The position numbers and the translations under genes were made by a program. A stretch of DNA of 64,000 bases. Origin: Mycolicibacterium rhodesiae NBB3. Lineage in GTDB: Bacteria > Actinomycetota > Actinomycetes > Mycobacteriales > Mycobacteriaceae. The first letter of the stretch is position 1. Every line of letters starts with the position of its first letter. The notes beneath the pieces were generated by a model. It worked only from the letters and a program-made list of their open reading frames with translations, was not told the DNA's origin and did no database searches. Positions 18,130 to 26,347 of the stretch are shown piece by piece. The DNA lies in contig NC_016604.1 of NCBI RefSeq assembly GCF_000230895.2, positions 2,666,001 to 2,730,000 of the forward strand. The letters run 5' to 3'.

Positions 18130-19272
18130 CTATCGCACGGTATCGAAGAACTTCTTGACGTCTTCGACGAACAGCTCAGGCTGCTCGAACGCCGCGAAAT
18201 GGCCGCCGCGCGGCATGTCTGTCCAGTGGGTGATGTTGTATCCGCCCTCGCACCAACTCCGCGGCGCCTTGAGGATCTCCCTGGGGAATGCGGCAACGCC
18301 GGTCGGCAGTTCGACGCGGTCGAAGCTGCCGAATGCATTGAAACTCTCCCAGTAGAGCCGAGCCGACGACGCCCCCGACGCGGTCAGCCAGTACAGCATC
18401 ACGTTGTCGAGCATCTCGTCCTTGGTCAGCACGTTCTCCGGGTCGCCGTCGCTGTCCGTCCACGACCAGAACTTCTCGACGATCCAGGCCAGCTGACCGA
18501 CGGGGGAGTCGACAAGGCCGTAGCCGAGCGTCTGCGGTCGGGTGGACTGCTGCTTGGAGTAACCCGAATCCCATTTCTGGTAGTACTGCCCGCGCTCGAG
18601 CGCCTGCTGCTCCTCGTCGGTCGGGTTGTCGAGCTTGCCTGGCGGAAAGCCGAGCGGCATGTTCAGGTGGATCGCGGCGCAGTTGCTGATGTCGCCGCCG
18701 GAGCGGCTCCGGGGCCCTGCATTACGGCCGATCTGCGTGGTCACCGCAGCGCCCCAGTCGCCGCCCTGTGCGCCGAAACGTTCGTAGCCGAGCCGGCCCA
18801 TCAGCGTGTCCCAGGCCGTCGCGATCTTCTCCACGCCCCAACCCGTCTCGGCCGGCTTCGCGGAGAAGCCGTAGCCCGGCAGCGAGGGGCACACCACGTC
18901 GAACCCGTGCTCGGTGAGCGGCTCGATGACCTTTCCGAACTCGACGATCGATCCGGGCCAGCCGTGGGTGATCAGCAGCGGAAAGGCGTCCTCGTGCCGG
19001 GATCGCTGATGGATGAAATGGATGTCCAGACCGTCGATTTCGGTGGTGTAGTGGTCGAACCGGTTCAGCGCCTCCTCGCGTGCGCGCCAGTCGTAGTCGT
19101 TGGCCCAGTAGTCCGCCAGCCTGCGGGTGTAGGCCAGCGGGATGCCCTGGTTCCAGTCGTCGACGCATTCGGCCTCCGGCCACCGCGTGCGGGCCAGCCG
19201 TGCCTTCAAGTCGTCGAGATCGGCGTCGGGAATCGCGATGCGGAATTCAGAGATCAGCGAGGAGTCGGCCAT
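18130..19272 (-). CDS. Epoxide hydrolase (alpha/beta hydrolase)
   Basis: A 380-residue epoxide hydrolase with the N-terminal EHN extension (residues 6-115) typical of microsomal-type enzymes. The oxyanion motif is HGWPGS at 103-108, the nucleophile is Asp172 in QGGDWG, and the catalytic His is His358 in RGGHF. It opens epoxides to diols. The frame stays open far upstream across the divergent gene, but ATG 19272 (MADSSLISEF) is chosen by homology, with AAGGA about ten bases before it; ATG 19281 is an alternative. It is first in an operon with the flavoprotein. Confidence 0.9.
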   Translation of the reverse strand: MADSSLISEFRIAIPDADLDDLKARLARTRWPEAECVDDWNQGIPLAYTRRLADYWANDYDWRAREEALNRFDHYTTEIDGLDIHFIHQRSRHEDAFPLLITHGWPGSIVEFGKVIEPLTEHGFDVVCPSLPGYGFSAKPAETGWGVEKIATAWDTLMGRLGYERFGAQGGDWGAAVTTQIGRNAGPRSRSGGDISNCAAIHLNMPLGFPPGKLDNPTDEEQQALERGQYYQKWDSGYSKQQSTRPQTLGYGLVDSPVGQLAWIVEKFWSWTDSDGDPENVLTKDEMLDNVMLYWLTASGASSARLYWESFNAFGSFDRVELPTGVAAFPREILKAPRSWCEGGYNITHWTDMPRGGHFAAFEQPELFVEDVKKFFDTVR

Positions 19273-19304
19273 GGCCTCCATCCTTACCCCCTGTGATGCC
19301 GAGC

Positions 19305-19350
19305 CTGCGCGCAGTGCGCGAATTTCCGCCGATTTGCGATCTGTGCGCAG
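19305..19350. repeat. Imperfect inverted repeat in a divergent gap
   Basis: CTGCGCGCAG at 19305-19314 faces CTGTGCGCAG at 19341-19350; with the inner bases the arms match at about 15 of 20 positions. The right arm (GCGATCTGTGCGCAGTTTCG) resembles an arm of the 16685-16746 repeat. Here it lies between divergent genes, so it is not a terminator at this site; it could be an operator or a dispersed element. Confidence 0.4.
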
Positions 19351-19371
19351 TTTCGACGCGACGATGAGGCG

Positions 19372-20997
19372 ATGAAGTCGCAAGACGCCGGCCCTACTGA
19401 CACTCCTATTCTGGAGGAGACGATCGGGGAGAACTTCGAGCGCACGGTCGCAGCGAACCCGGACGGGGACGCGCTGGTCGACATGGCAAGCGGTCGGCGA
19501 TGGACGTATGCCCAACTCAACAACGACATCGACGTGGTTGCGCGGGGCCTCATGGCGCTTGGAATTCACACCGGAGAACGGGTTGGCATCTGGGCACCGA
19601 ACTGCCCGGAATGGACCATCGTGCAGTACGCGACTGCGAAGATCGGCGCGATCCTGGTCAACATCAATCCGGCGTACCGCACCCACGAACTCGCGTACGT
19701 ACTGAAACAGTCGGGTATCCGGACCCTGATCTCTGCGACCTCGTTCAGGACGTCGGACTACGTGAGCATGATCGACGAGGTCCGTTCGGAGACACCTGAG
19801 TTGCGTGAGGTGCTGTACCTCGGGACCGACGACTGGCGGGATCTGCAGCACCGTGCTGAGTCGGTGTCCGACGGGGAACTTCGGACGAGGTTGACCTCGT
19901 TGACCAACGACCAGCCGATCAACATTCAATACACCTCGGGGACAACGGGTTTCCCGAAGGGGGCGACGCTCTCGCACCGCAACATCCTCAACAACGGGTA
20001 CTTCACCACTGAACTCATCAACTTCGGTCCGGACGACCGGTTATGCATCCCGGTGCCGTTCTACCACTGCTTCGGCATGGTGATGGGCAATCTGGGATGC
20101 ACCAGCCATGGTGTCACCATGGTCATCCCCGCGCCGGCCTTCGATCCCGCGCTCACCCTGGACGCCATCGAAAAAGAAAGGTGTACAGGCGTTTACGGGG
20201 TGCCGACGATGTTCATCGCGATGCTCGGGCAGCCCGACCTCGCGCAACGCGACCTGTCGTCGCTGCGAACAGGCATCATGGCCGGTTCGGTCTGTCCGGT
20301 CGAGGTGATGAAGCGCTGCGTGAACGACATGAACATGACTGAGGTCGCCATCGCCTACGGGATGACCGAAACGTCGCCGGTCTCGTGTCAGACTCTCATC
20401 GACGACGACCTCGAACGGCGAACCGGTTCGATCGGCCGGGCTCATCCACACGTGGAGATCAAGATCGTCGACCCCGACACCGGCGACATCGTCGAACGCG
20501 GGCAGACCGGCGAGTTCTGCACCCGCGGCTACTCGGTGATGCTCGGCTACTGGGAGGACCGAGCCAAAACGGACGAGGCGATCGACCCCGAAGGCTGGAT
20601 GCACACCGGAGACCTCGCCGTCATGCGCGACGACGGCTACTGCAACGTCGTGGGGCGCATCAAGGACATGGTGATCCGCGGCGGCGAGAACATCTACCCC
20701 CGCGAGATCGAGGAATTCCTGTACACGCACCCGGATGTCGACGACGCGCAGGTCATCGGTGTCCCAGACGAGAAGTACGGGGAGGAAGTCTGCGCGTGGG
20801 TGAGGATGAAGCCGGGCAGGACGCCGCTGGACGCGCAGGCACTGCGCGACTTCGCCAGCGACAAGCTGGCGCACTACAAGATCCCGCGCTACGTGCACGT
20901 GGTCGATGAGTTCCCGATGACGGTCACCGGCAAGGTGCGCAAAGTGGACATGCGCGCGGATACGGTGAGGCTTCTCGGCCTCGAACACGAAGGATGA
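19372..20997 (+). CDS. Acyl-CoA synthetase (FadD35-like)
   Basis: A 541-residue AMP-forming ligase that activates a carboxylic acid to its CoA thioester. The AMP-binding P-loop is YTSGTTGFPKGA, followed by GMTETSP and the hinge/adenylate motif GWMHTGDL to GRIKDMVIRGGENIYPRE. The catalytic Lys is in TGKVRK near the C-terminus. By recall the sequence is closest to FadD35 of M. tuberculosis. Chain length preference is unknown. A small membrane protein gene follows three bases after the stop. Confidence 0.92.
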   Translation: MKSQDAGPTDTPILEETIGENFERTVAANPDGDALVDMASGRRWTYAQLNNDIDVVARGLMALGIHTGERVGIWAPNCPEWTIVQYATAKIGAILVNINPAYRTHELAYVLKQSGIRTLISATSFRTSDYVSMIDEVRSETPELREVLYLGTDDWRDLQHRAESVSDGELRTRLTSLTNDQPINIQYTSGTTGFPKGATLSHRNILNNGYFTTELINFGPDDRLCIPVPFYHCFGMVMGNLGCTSHGVTMVIPAPAFDPALTLDAIEKERCTGVYGVPTMFIAMLGQPDLAQRDLSSLRTGIMAGSVCPVEVMKRCVNDMNMTEVAIAYGMTETSPVSCQTLIDDDLERRTGSIGRAHPHVEIKIVDPDTGDIVERGQTGEFCTRGYSVMLGYWEDRAKTDEAIDPEGWMHTGDLAVMRDDGYCNVVGRIKDMVIRGGENIYPREIEEFLYTHPDVDDAQVIGVPDEKYGEEVCAWVRMKPGRTPLDAQALRDFASDKLAHYKIPRYVHVVDEFPMTVTGKVRKVDMRADTVRLLGLEHEG

Positions 20998-21000
20998 GTT

Positions 21001-21453
21001 TTGGCCGTCGCGGGAGTCTCCATCTACATGAACACCGCATCGACCATTGCGCGGCGGGCGTGCGCCGCGCTTGCGGTCGCGTCGGCAGGCCTACACGCGG
21101 CGATGCTGGGCCATACGTCCGGCGTGATCTCCGCAGGTCTGCTCGTGACGATGCTCGGAGCGTGCCTGTACTGCGCGCGTGAACTGTGGCGCGCCGGCAC
21201 GACGCGGGCCTGGGTGGTCGTCGCCTTGATGAACCTCGCGATGATCGCGCTGCACCTGCCCGCGCCCGCGCACCATCACGGTGTCCCGAACGCGGAGGCG
21301 GGTCCGCCGTCGACACTCATGGTGGTGGCGACGGTGCTGGCCCTCACCGAGGTCGTGGCTGCGGCTAGCGCGTTGTACGTCGGCAGCCGGGGGTGCGTCC
21401 CGTCAGCGATACACCAGGCCGCTGAGCCTGCGGGCCAGTGCCACGCGAACTGA
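21001..21453 (+). CDS. Small four-helix membrane protein, function unknown
   Basis: A 150-residue hydrophobic protein with four likely membrane helices (about residues 20-38, 44-62, 73-91, 109-128) and a His-rich loop (PAPAHHHG). The TTG at 21001 has AAGGA six bases upstream and follows the acyl-CoA synthetase stop by three bases; ATG 21028 is the alternative. The last 50 bases overlap the end of the convergent monooxygenase gene. I do not recognise the family. The His and Met residues could bind metal, but nothing shows this. Confidence 0.65.
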   Translation: MAVAGVSIYMNTASTIARRACAALAVASAGLHAAMLGHTSGVISAGLLVTMLGACLYCARELWRAGTTRAWVVVALMNLAMIALHLPAPAHHHGVPNAEAGPPSTLMVVATVLALTEVVAAASALYVGSRGCVPSAIHQAAEPAGQCHAN

Positions 21454-22539
21454 CGGCACCCGTCCGAGCAGGCTGATGACGGCGTTGCGCAGTGGGCGTG
21501 CCGCGCGCGGCAAGGTGGCCAGCCGGGTGAGCCGATCCGTCATCCGCACAACGTCTTTGGCGATCGGGCGGCGGGCGGCGCTGTAGTCGTCCAGCACGCT
21601 CTCCGGCGCACCCCGCAGAACCGCGGCCAGTGCATCGCCCAGCGCCATCGCGTCCTGGATGCCGAGGTTCATGCCCTGCCCGCCTGCGGGGCTGTGCACG
21701 TGTGCGGCGTCACCGGCGAGCAGCAGACGGCCGGCGCGGAAGGTGTCGGCGACGCGGTGGTGGACGCGAAATCGCGAGCCCCACGTGACGTCGGTGACAA
21801 CCAGCCGGCCTGATCCGACGCGGGTGTCGAGGATCTGCTGGACGAACTCCGCCGACGGTTCCTCGGGCGCGTCGGCGACCGGCGCGACGATTCGGTAGGT
21901 GTCGTCGGGCAGCGGTGCCACCACGGTCAGGCCCGCGGTCGCCCAGAACAGGACGACCTCGTCGACCGGTGCGTCGCCGGCGAGCCTGACATCGGCCAGC
22001 ATGAACGACTCCTCGTACACGTCGCCCTCGAAATCGATACCCGCCTGTTGGCGCACGATGCTGCGAATGCCGTCGGCGCCCACGGCATACCGCGCACGGA
22101 TGACCTGACCGTCGTCGAGTGTCGCCGTCACGCCGTCGGGATCCTGGGCGATCGCGGTCACCGTCCTGGGCCGCACGACCGATCCGCCGAGTTCTTCGAG
22201 GCGCTCCAGCAGCAGCCGCTCGGTGGTCGACTGCGGGACCATCAACGAATACGGGTAGGCCGTCGGCAACCCGCTGAAATCGATGGGTATCAACGTGCGG
22301 CCGCGGTCGCGGATCGTGAACACCGGTGCCTGAACACCTTCCTTCACGAGCCGGCGGGCCACGTCGAGATCTTCGAGAACCTCCAGCGTGCGGGCGTTGA
22401 CTACCGCGGCGCGTGAGGTGTTGGCGCCTGCGGGAGCGCGATCGACCACGGTGGTCGCGGCTCCGTGGGCGACCAGTGAGGTGGCCAGCGCCAACCCGGT
22501 CGGACCTGCTCCGATTACCAGGACATCGGTGTCATACAT
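21403..22539 (-). CDS. Class A FAD-dependent monooxygenase (PHBH fold)
   Basis: A 378-residue flavin hydroxylase with the N-terminal FAD motif VLVIGAGPTGLALA, the central Asp-Gly motif (YAVGADGIRS) and the second FAD motif LLLAGDAAHVHSP. Enzymes of this type use NAD(P)H and O2 to hydroxylate aromatic or polyketide-like compounds. ATG 22539 has AAAGGAG seven bases upstream; the longer frame runs into the divergent tetR. Expression is probably repressed by that TetR through the GTTGGCAT sites. The C-terminal end overlaps the convergent membrane protein gene. Confidence 0.9.
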   Translation of the reverse strand: MYDTDVLVIGAGPTGLALATSLVAHGAATTVVDRAPAGANTSRAAVVNARTLEVLEDLDVARRLVKEGVQAPVFTIRDRGRTLIPIDFSGLPTAYPYSLMVPQSTTERLLLERLEELGGSVVRPRTVTAIAQDPDGVTATLDDGQVIRARYAVGADGIRSIVRQQAGIDFEGDVYEESFMLADVRLAGDAPVDEVVLFWATAGLTVVAPLPDDTYRIVAPVADAPEEPSAEFVQQILDTRVGSGRLVVTDVTWGSRFRVHHRVADTFRAGRLLLAGDAAHVHSPAGGQGMNLGIQDAMALGDALAAVLRGAPESVLDDYSAARRPIAKDVVRMTDRLTRLATLPRAARPLRNAVISLLGRVPSVRVALARRLSGLVYR

Positions 22540-22567
22540 GTTCGTCTCCTTTTTCGTTCGGCTGCCT

Positions 22568-22644
22568 ATGCCAACGCTTGTTGGCATCACTATGCTCTCG
22601 GGTGTGCCCAAAGTCAACATTTGTTGGCATACACTCGTTGGCAT
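22568..22644. promoter_or_regulatory. Operator array for the divergent TetR/monooxygenase pair
   Basis: Site 1 (22568-22587) is a perfect palindrome, ATGCCAAC-N4-GTTGGCAT. Site 2 (22611-22630) is the same with one changed base in the left arm (GTCAAC-N4-GTTGGCAT). A third half-site, GTTGGCAT, at 22637-22644 includes the tetR start codon. TACACT at 22630-22635, seven bases before ATG 22643, is a likely -10 of tetR. The repeated half-site beside a tetR gene strongly suggests the repressor binding sites. Confidence 0.75.
22589..22617 (-). promoter_or_regulatory. Sigma-A-type promoter of the monooxygenase gene
   Basis: On the minus strand TTGACT (22617-22612) is followed by 17 bases and CATAGT (22594-22589). 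Operator site 2 overlaps the -35 and site 1 lies just downstream of the -10, so bound TetR would block RNA polymerase. Confidence 0.55.
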
Positions 22645-23185
22645 GCGCAGATCGTCGGAACAGACCAAGGCCGTGATCCTGGCCGCGGCTCGGGAGCAAT
22701 TCGCCAAGGCGGGGTTCGAACGGGCCACGATTCGGGCCATCGCCGCGGACGCGAACATCGACCCGTCGATGGTCATGCGCTACTTCGGCAACAAGGATCA
22801 GCTATTCGCCGCGGCCGCCGATTTCGATTTGGCGATTCCGGACCTGACCGACGTCGACCGCGATCAGTTGGGCGCTCGCCTTGCCGGCCACTTCATCAGT
22901 CGATGGGAGCGCGACGAGGCCCTGATCTTGTTACTGCGGTCCAGCGCCACCAATGCCGATGCAGCACAACGGATGCGAGTGATCTTTGCAAGCCAACTGT
23001 TGCCGGTGATCGCGAAGATCAACCCGGCCGCGCCGGAACGTCGCGCGGGGTTGATCGCCACGCAGATGCTCGGTCTGGCGCTGTGCCGGTATGTGCTGCA
23101 GTTGCCGCCGATCGTCGCCATGCCGCACGGCGAAGCGGTCGCCTGGTTGGGCCCCACCGTTCAGCGTTACCTCGACGCACCTTAG
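22643..23185 (+). CDS. TetR-family repressor
   Basis: A 180-residue TetR regulator with the helix-turn-helix at residues 28-48 (TIRAIAADANIDPSMVMRYF). It sits divergent from the class A monooxygenase with a gap of 103 bases filled by GTTGGCAT sites, so it probably represses both genes and responds to a monooxygenase substrate. ATG 22643 gives the usual short N-terminus (MRRSSEQTK); an upstream start at 22388 lies inside the monooxygenase gene and is rejected. Confidence 0.9.
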   Translation: MRRSSEQTKAVILAAAREQFAKAGFERATIRAIAADANIDPSMVMRYFGNKDQLFAAAADFDLAIPDLTDVDRDQLGARLAGHFISRWERDEALILLLRSSATNADAAQRMRVIFASQLLPVIAKINPAAPERRAGLIATQMLGLALCRYVLQLPPIVAMPHGEAVAWLGPTVQRYLDAP

Positions 23186-23198
23186 ATAATCGGCGGTG

Positions 23199-23645
23199 AT
23201 GTGGACCCCGACGCTTGTCCTGATCGCCGCCGCCACCCTCGCCGCCTGTGCTTCCCTCGGCGGCGGCCTCTACGAAGCCGTGGTCGTCGACCCGGTCTGG
23301 CCCAGGCGGCCCGGCATCATCCAGGCGCGCAACGGGGGGATCTCCCGGCGCCGCTTCTGGATTCCCGCGCACACCGTGTTCGAAGTCTTGTTGATCGTCG
23401 CGCTCATCGCCGCCTGGGGTGCGCCCGACGTCCGGCTCGCGCTGCTGGTCGCGTTGGTGAGCCACGCGGCGATGCGGGTGTGGTCGCTGCTGGACCTCGT
23501 GCCGAAGGCGGTGGATTTCGAGAAGGCGGATCCGTCATCCGTCGACGAGGACGCCGCGGTGGCATGGACGCGGCGCAGCCTGCTGCGGTTGCCCCTCGAT
23601 CTCGTCACCTGTGGGGCGATGCTCGCGGCCCTGGCGATCGCCTGA
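23199..23645 (+). CDS. Four-helix membrane protein, function unknown
   Basis: A 148-residue membrane protein with helices near residues 5-27, 56-75, 80-98 and 128-147. The stretch between helices 1 and 2 (YEAVVVDPVWPRRPGIIQAR) looks conserved in type with DUF1772-like proteins, but I cannot assign the family firmly. It lies 13 bases after tetR in the same direction and may be co-transcribed with it. The ATG at 23199 follows a GTG at 23196 that would add one residue. Confidence 0.7.
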   Translation: MWTPTLVLIAAATLAACASLGGGLYEAVVVDPVWPRRPGIIQARNGGISRRRFWIPAHTVFEVLLIVALIAAWGAPDVRLALLVALVSHAAMRVWSLLDLVPKAVDFEKADPSSVDEDAAVAWTRRSLLRLPLDLVTCGAMLAALAIA

Positions 23646-23655
23646 ACCTCGGCGG

Positions 23656-24348
23656 TCAGGCCTCGATCTCGCCGCCGATCGTCCGTTCGATGCTGGCGCG
23701 GGTGACAGCAGGCAGCACGACGAGTCCTTCCAACTCCTTCTGAGCGCGGGCGTAGGCGGCACTGCGCTCCGCGTTGGTGGCTCCTCGGTCTGTCGCCAGC
23801 CGCAGCAGGTGCTGCGCGCGTTCGAGGCGTTCCTGCGCTTCGGCCGAGAAATCACTGCGGCGCCGCCGGGTCGCTTCGGTCTCCGCCACGTCGAAGGCGG
23901 CGACGTACTCATGGACCGCATCGCGATATTCCAACTGCGCGCCGCGGTCGTCCAGGATCTCGTCGACGCTGTCCGGGCGCAACAGATCGGCGCGGCTGCG
24001 CGCCTTGTGGAAGGCGATGGTCAACGGGTCGCGCATATCGGTCATCAGTGGAAAGTCCAACAGCTTGGCGATGTCGATTTCGTACTCCAGCCAGCGTGCA
24101 TCGGTGTTGTCGTGACGGGCCAGCACTTTCGACATCTCTCTACGGTTCGCGGCCTCGTTGGTGCGAGCCCGGCCCGACGCCTCGGCGAGCGCGACCTTGG
24201 TCTGTTGTTTGATCCGGTAACGCTCGAGCCGCCGCTGCGCGCGACGCTCATTGGCGGCCTGCACTGCCCGCAGGGCACCGCCGATCACGCCGCCCAGCGG
24301 AAAGATCAGCCACCAGAAGTTCCCGGCGAAATGGAGCAGAGCTTCCAC
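23656..24348 (-). CDS. Membrane-anchored coiled-coil protein, function unknown
   Basis: A 230-residue protein with one N-terminal membrane helix (about residues 9-27, FWWLIFPLGGVIGGALRAV) and a long, charged helical remainder, including RAANERRAQRRLERYR-like coiled-coil sequence. The rest contains a region around LLDFPLMTDMRDPLTIAFHK seen in mycobacterial hypothetical proteins. The GTG at 24348 is chosen since the frame upstream is low-complexity Arg-rich noise overlapping accD3. It lies 10 bases from the convergent membrane gene. The function is not known. Confidence 0.75.
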   Translation of the reverse strand: MEALLHFAGNFWWLIFPLGGVIGGALRAVQAANERRAQRRLERYRIKQQTKVALAEASGRARTNEAANRREMSKVLARHDNTDARWLEYEIDIAKLLDFPLMTDMRDPLTIAFHKARSRADLLRPDSVDEILDDRGAQLEYRDAVHEYVAAFDVAETEATRRRRSDFSAEAQERLERAQHLLRLATDRGATNAERSAAYARAQKELEGLVVLPAVTRASIERTIGGEIEA

Positions 24349-24446
24349 ATTCCCCAGAATGCCACGTCCGATGATGCTGCAACTGCCCGATGTCGGCGCC
24401 GCACAACGATCAGGAGCGAAACCCGCACCACGTTCGCGCAGCGCCT

Positions 24447-25916
24447 CTAGAGCCCGATTCGCCGATAGCGCGCCAGCCTGGCGGTCAGCCGCTCGGCGTC
24501 GGGTACAGAGCGCAACGCGTGCAGTTCGTTGGCGATGGTGGCCGACAGCCGTTGCGTGAACGCCAGCGGCTCGTCGGCCGCGTCGGGGCGTTCGGGCACG
24601 ATCGCGTCGACGATTCCGCTGCGCAACAAGTCGGAAGACCGGATGCCCTGCGCTGCAGCCAGTTCCGGGGCATGGTCGGTGTCGCGGAACACGATCGCAC
24701 TCGCCCCTTCCGGCGGCAATGGAGCCAGCCAGCCGTGCAACGCGGCCAGCACTCGATCGGCGGGCACCATCGCCAGGGCGGGCCCGCCGCTGCCCTGGCC
24801 GAGCAGGACCGACACCGTCGGCGTGTCCAGCGTGACGAGATCGGCCAGGCACCTTGCGATCTCACCGGCCAGGCCGTCCTGCTCGGCCTCGACGGTCAGC
24901 GCCGGCCCCGCAGTGTCGATCACGAGCACAAGAGGCAGCCGCAGTCCCGCGGCCAGTGCCATTCCCCGTCGGGCCTCGCGCAGTGCCGCAGGGCCGACCA
25001 TCCCGCCGAGCACACGCTGCTGGCCCAGCACCACGGCGGGCTGGCCGCCGAACCTGGCCAACGCCAGCAGAGTGGTGGCGTCTTCGCCGCGACCGGTGCC
25101 GGACAGCAGCACACGTTCGGACGTCCCGTGCCGCAGTAGATACCCCACGCCGGGACGATCCGGCCGCCGCGACGCCGTCACCGACACCCAGGCCGGCACG
25201 TCGGGTATCCGGGCGGCGTCGGGCAGTGGCGGCGGAGACTCGGGCGCGTCGGCGACGACCTTCAGCGTTCGGTCGAGGGTCGAGCGCACCGCTTCCAGCG
25301 GAACCACACCGTCGATGACGCCGTGGCGTTCCAGGTTCTCGGCGGTCTGAACGTTCGCGGGAAAGGGTTCGCCGTAGAGGTGTTCATACACCCGCGGGCC
25401 GAGGAATCCGATGAGGGCGCCCGGTTCGGCGGCGGTGAGGTGACCGAGTGAACCCCACGACGCGAACACCCCGCCGGTCGTCGGATGGCGCAGATACACC
25501 AGATAGGGCAGATGTGCCCGCTTGTGCAGCTCGACGGCCGCCGTGATCTTGACCATCTGCAGGAACGCGACCGTGCCTTCCTGCATTCGGGTGCCGCCGG
25601 AGCTCGGCGAGGCGACCAACGGCAGCCGCTCCGCCGTCGCCCGAGCCACCGCGGTGGTGATCCGCTCGGCTGCCGCGACCCCGATCGAACCTGCCAGGAA
25701 ATCGAACTCGCAGGCCAGCAGGGCCACCCGCCGCCCGAAGACAGTGCCTTCACCGGTCAGCACCGCCTCGTCGAGGCCGGTTTTCTCCGCAGCGGCGGCC
25801 AATTCGCGCCGGTATTCTTCGCCGGCGTCGACGGCTGCCGGCGTCGTGTCCCAGCTACGGAAGGAGTCCGCATCCAGCACGGCATCGCGCAGCTCAAGGG
25901 CGCCAATGCGGCTCAT
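24447..25916 (-). CDS. accD3: Acyl-CoA carboxylase beta subunit AccD3
   Basis: A 489-residue carboxyltransferase subunit that moves a carboxyl group from biotin to an acyl-CoA, needed to make malonyl- or methylmalonyl-CoA type extenders. N-terminal and C-terminal crotonase-fold halves are both present; the oxyanion glycines appear in SPSSGGTRMQEG and HPTTGGVFASWGSLG. Gene order accD3-echA6 matches M. tuberculosis Rv0904c-Rv0905, with one extra gene between them here. TAGCCT (25929-25924) seven bases before the ATG suggests a leaderless transcript. Confidence 0.93.
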   Translation of the reverse strand: MSRIGALELRDAVLDADSFRSWDTTPAAVDAGEEYRRELAAAAEKTGLDEAVLTGEGTVFGRRVALLACEFDFLAGSIGVAAAERITTAVARATAERLPLVASPSSGGTRMQEGTVAFLQMVKITAAVELHKRAHLPYLVYLRHPTTGGVFASWGSLGHLTAAEPGALIGFLGPRVYEHLYGEPFPANVQTAENLERHGVIDGVVPLEAVRSTLDRTLKVVADAPESPPPLPDAARIPDVPAWVSVTASRRPDRPGVGYLLRHGTSERVLLSGTGRGEDATTLLALARFGGQPAVVLGQQRVLGGMVGPAALREARRGMALAAGLRLPLVLVIDTAGPALTVEAEQDGLAGEIARCLADLVTLDTPTVSVLLGQGSGGPALAMVPADRVLAALHGWLAPLPPEGASAIVFRDTDHAPELAAAQGIRSSDLLRSGIVDAIVPERPDAADEPLAFTQRLSATIANELHALRSVPDAERLTARLARYRRIGL

Positions 25917-25923
25917 TCGCGAC

Positions 25924-25942
25924 AGGCTATCGCGACTACTCT
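25924..25942. promoter_or_regulatory. Back-to-back leaderless promoters for accD3 and the small divergent gene
   Basis: The two divergent genes are separated by only 32 bases. On the minus strand TAGCCT (25929-25924) lies seven bases before the accD3 ATG. On the plus strand TACTCT (25937-25942) lies six bases before ATG 25949. The two polymerase footprints must overlap, so the promoters may compete. Confidence 0.5.
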
Positions 25943-25948
25943 GTTCCT

Positions 25949-26320
25949 ATGGCCACGGAGCTTCGCTACGAGCGTTGGTTTCTTCCATTCTCGGTGCCGC
26001 TCGGTATGGGACCGAAGCAGAGTAAGGTCCGCATCGAGGACGACACCCTGCACGTCAAGTTCGGCTGGGGCTTCCGCACCGCGGTGCCTCTCTCGTCGAT
26101 CACGAAGGCCGAAGAGAATCACGACCGCGTCTATTCCTGGGGCGCACACGGGTGGCGTGGCCGCTGGTTGGTCAACGGCTCGTCGAAAGGCATCGTCGAG
26201 CTGACCATCGATCCTGCGACGACGGCACATGTCCTTGGAGTACCGGTCAACTTGAGCACGCTGTGGGTCAGCGTCACCGAGCCGGAGGCGTTGATCGAGG
26301 CCTGCACCGCCAAGGCTTGA
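25949..26320 (+). CDS. Conserved small protein, function unknown
   Basis: A 123-residue soluble protein with alternating strands (RIEDDTLHVKFGWGFRTAVP, GIVELTIDPATT) resembling a PH-like beta-rich fold, but no family is certain. There is no signal peptide. It stands between accD3 and echA6, divergent from the first and in line with the second, with 27 bases to echA6. TACTCT six bases before the ATG supports a leaderless start. Confidence 0.75.
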   Translation: MATELRYERWFLPFSVPLGMGPKQSKVRIEDDTLHVKFGWGFRTAVPLSSITKAEENHDRVYSWGAHGWRGRWLVNGSSKGIVELTIDPATTAHVLGVPVNLSTLWVSVTEPEALIEACTAKA

Positions 26321-26335
26321 CCAAGGTTCTCCCGA

Positions 26336-26341
26336 TAGGGT
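26336..26341 (+). promoter_or_regulatory. Candidate -10 box of echA6
   Basis: TAGGGT lies six bases upstream of ATG 26348, the spacing expected for a leaderless mycobacterial transcript. No standard -35 at 16-18 bases is apparent. Confidence 0.4.
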
Positions 26342-26347
26342 GGCGCC

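Noticed and set aside
19273..19977. N-terminal extension of the epoxide hydrolase frame
   Set aside because: The extension is antisense to the acyl-CoA synthetase gene and lacks homology; family members start near MADSS.
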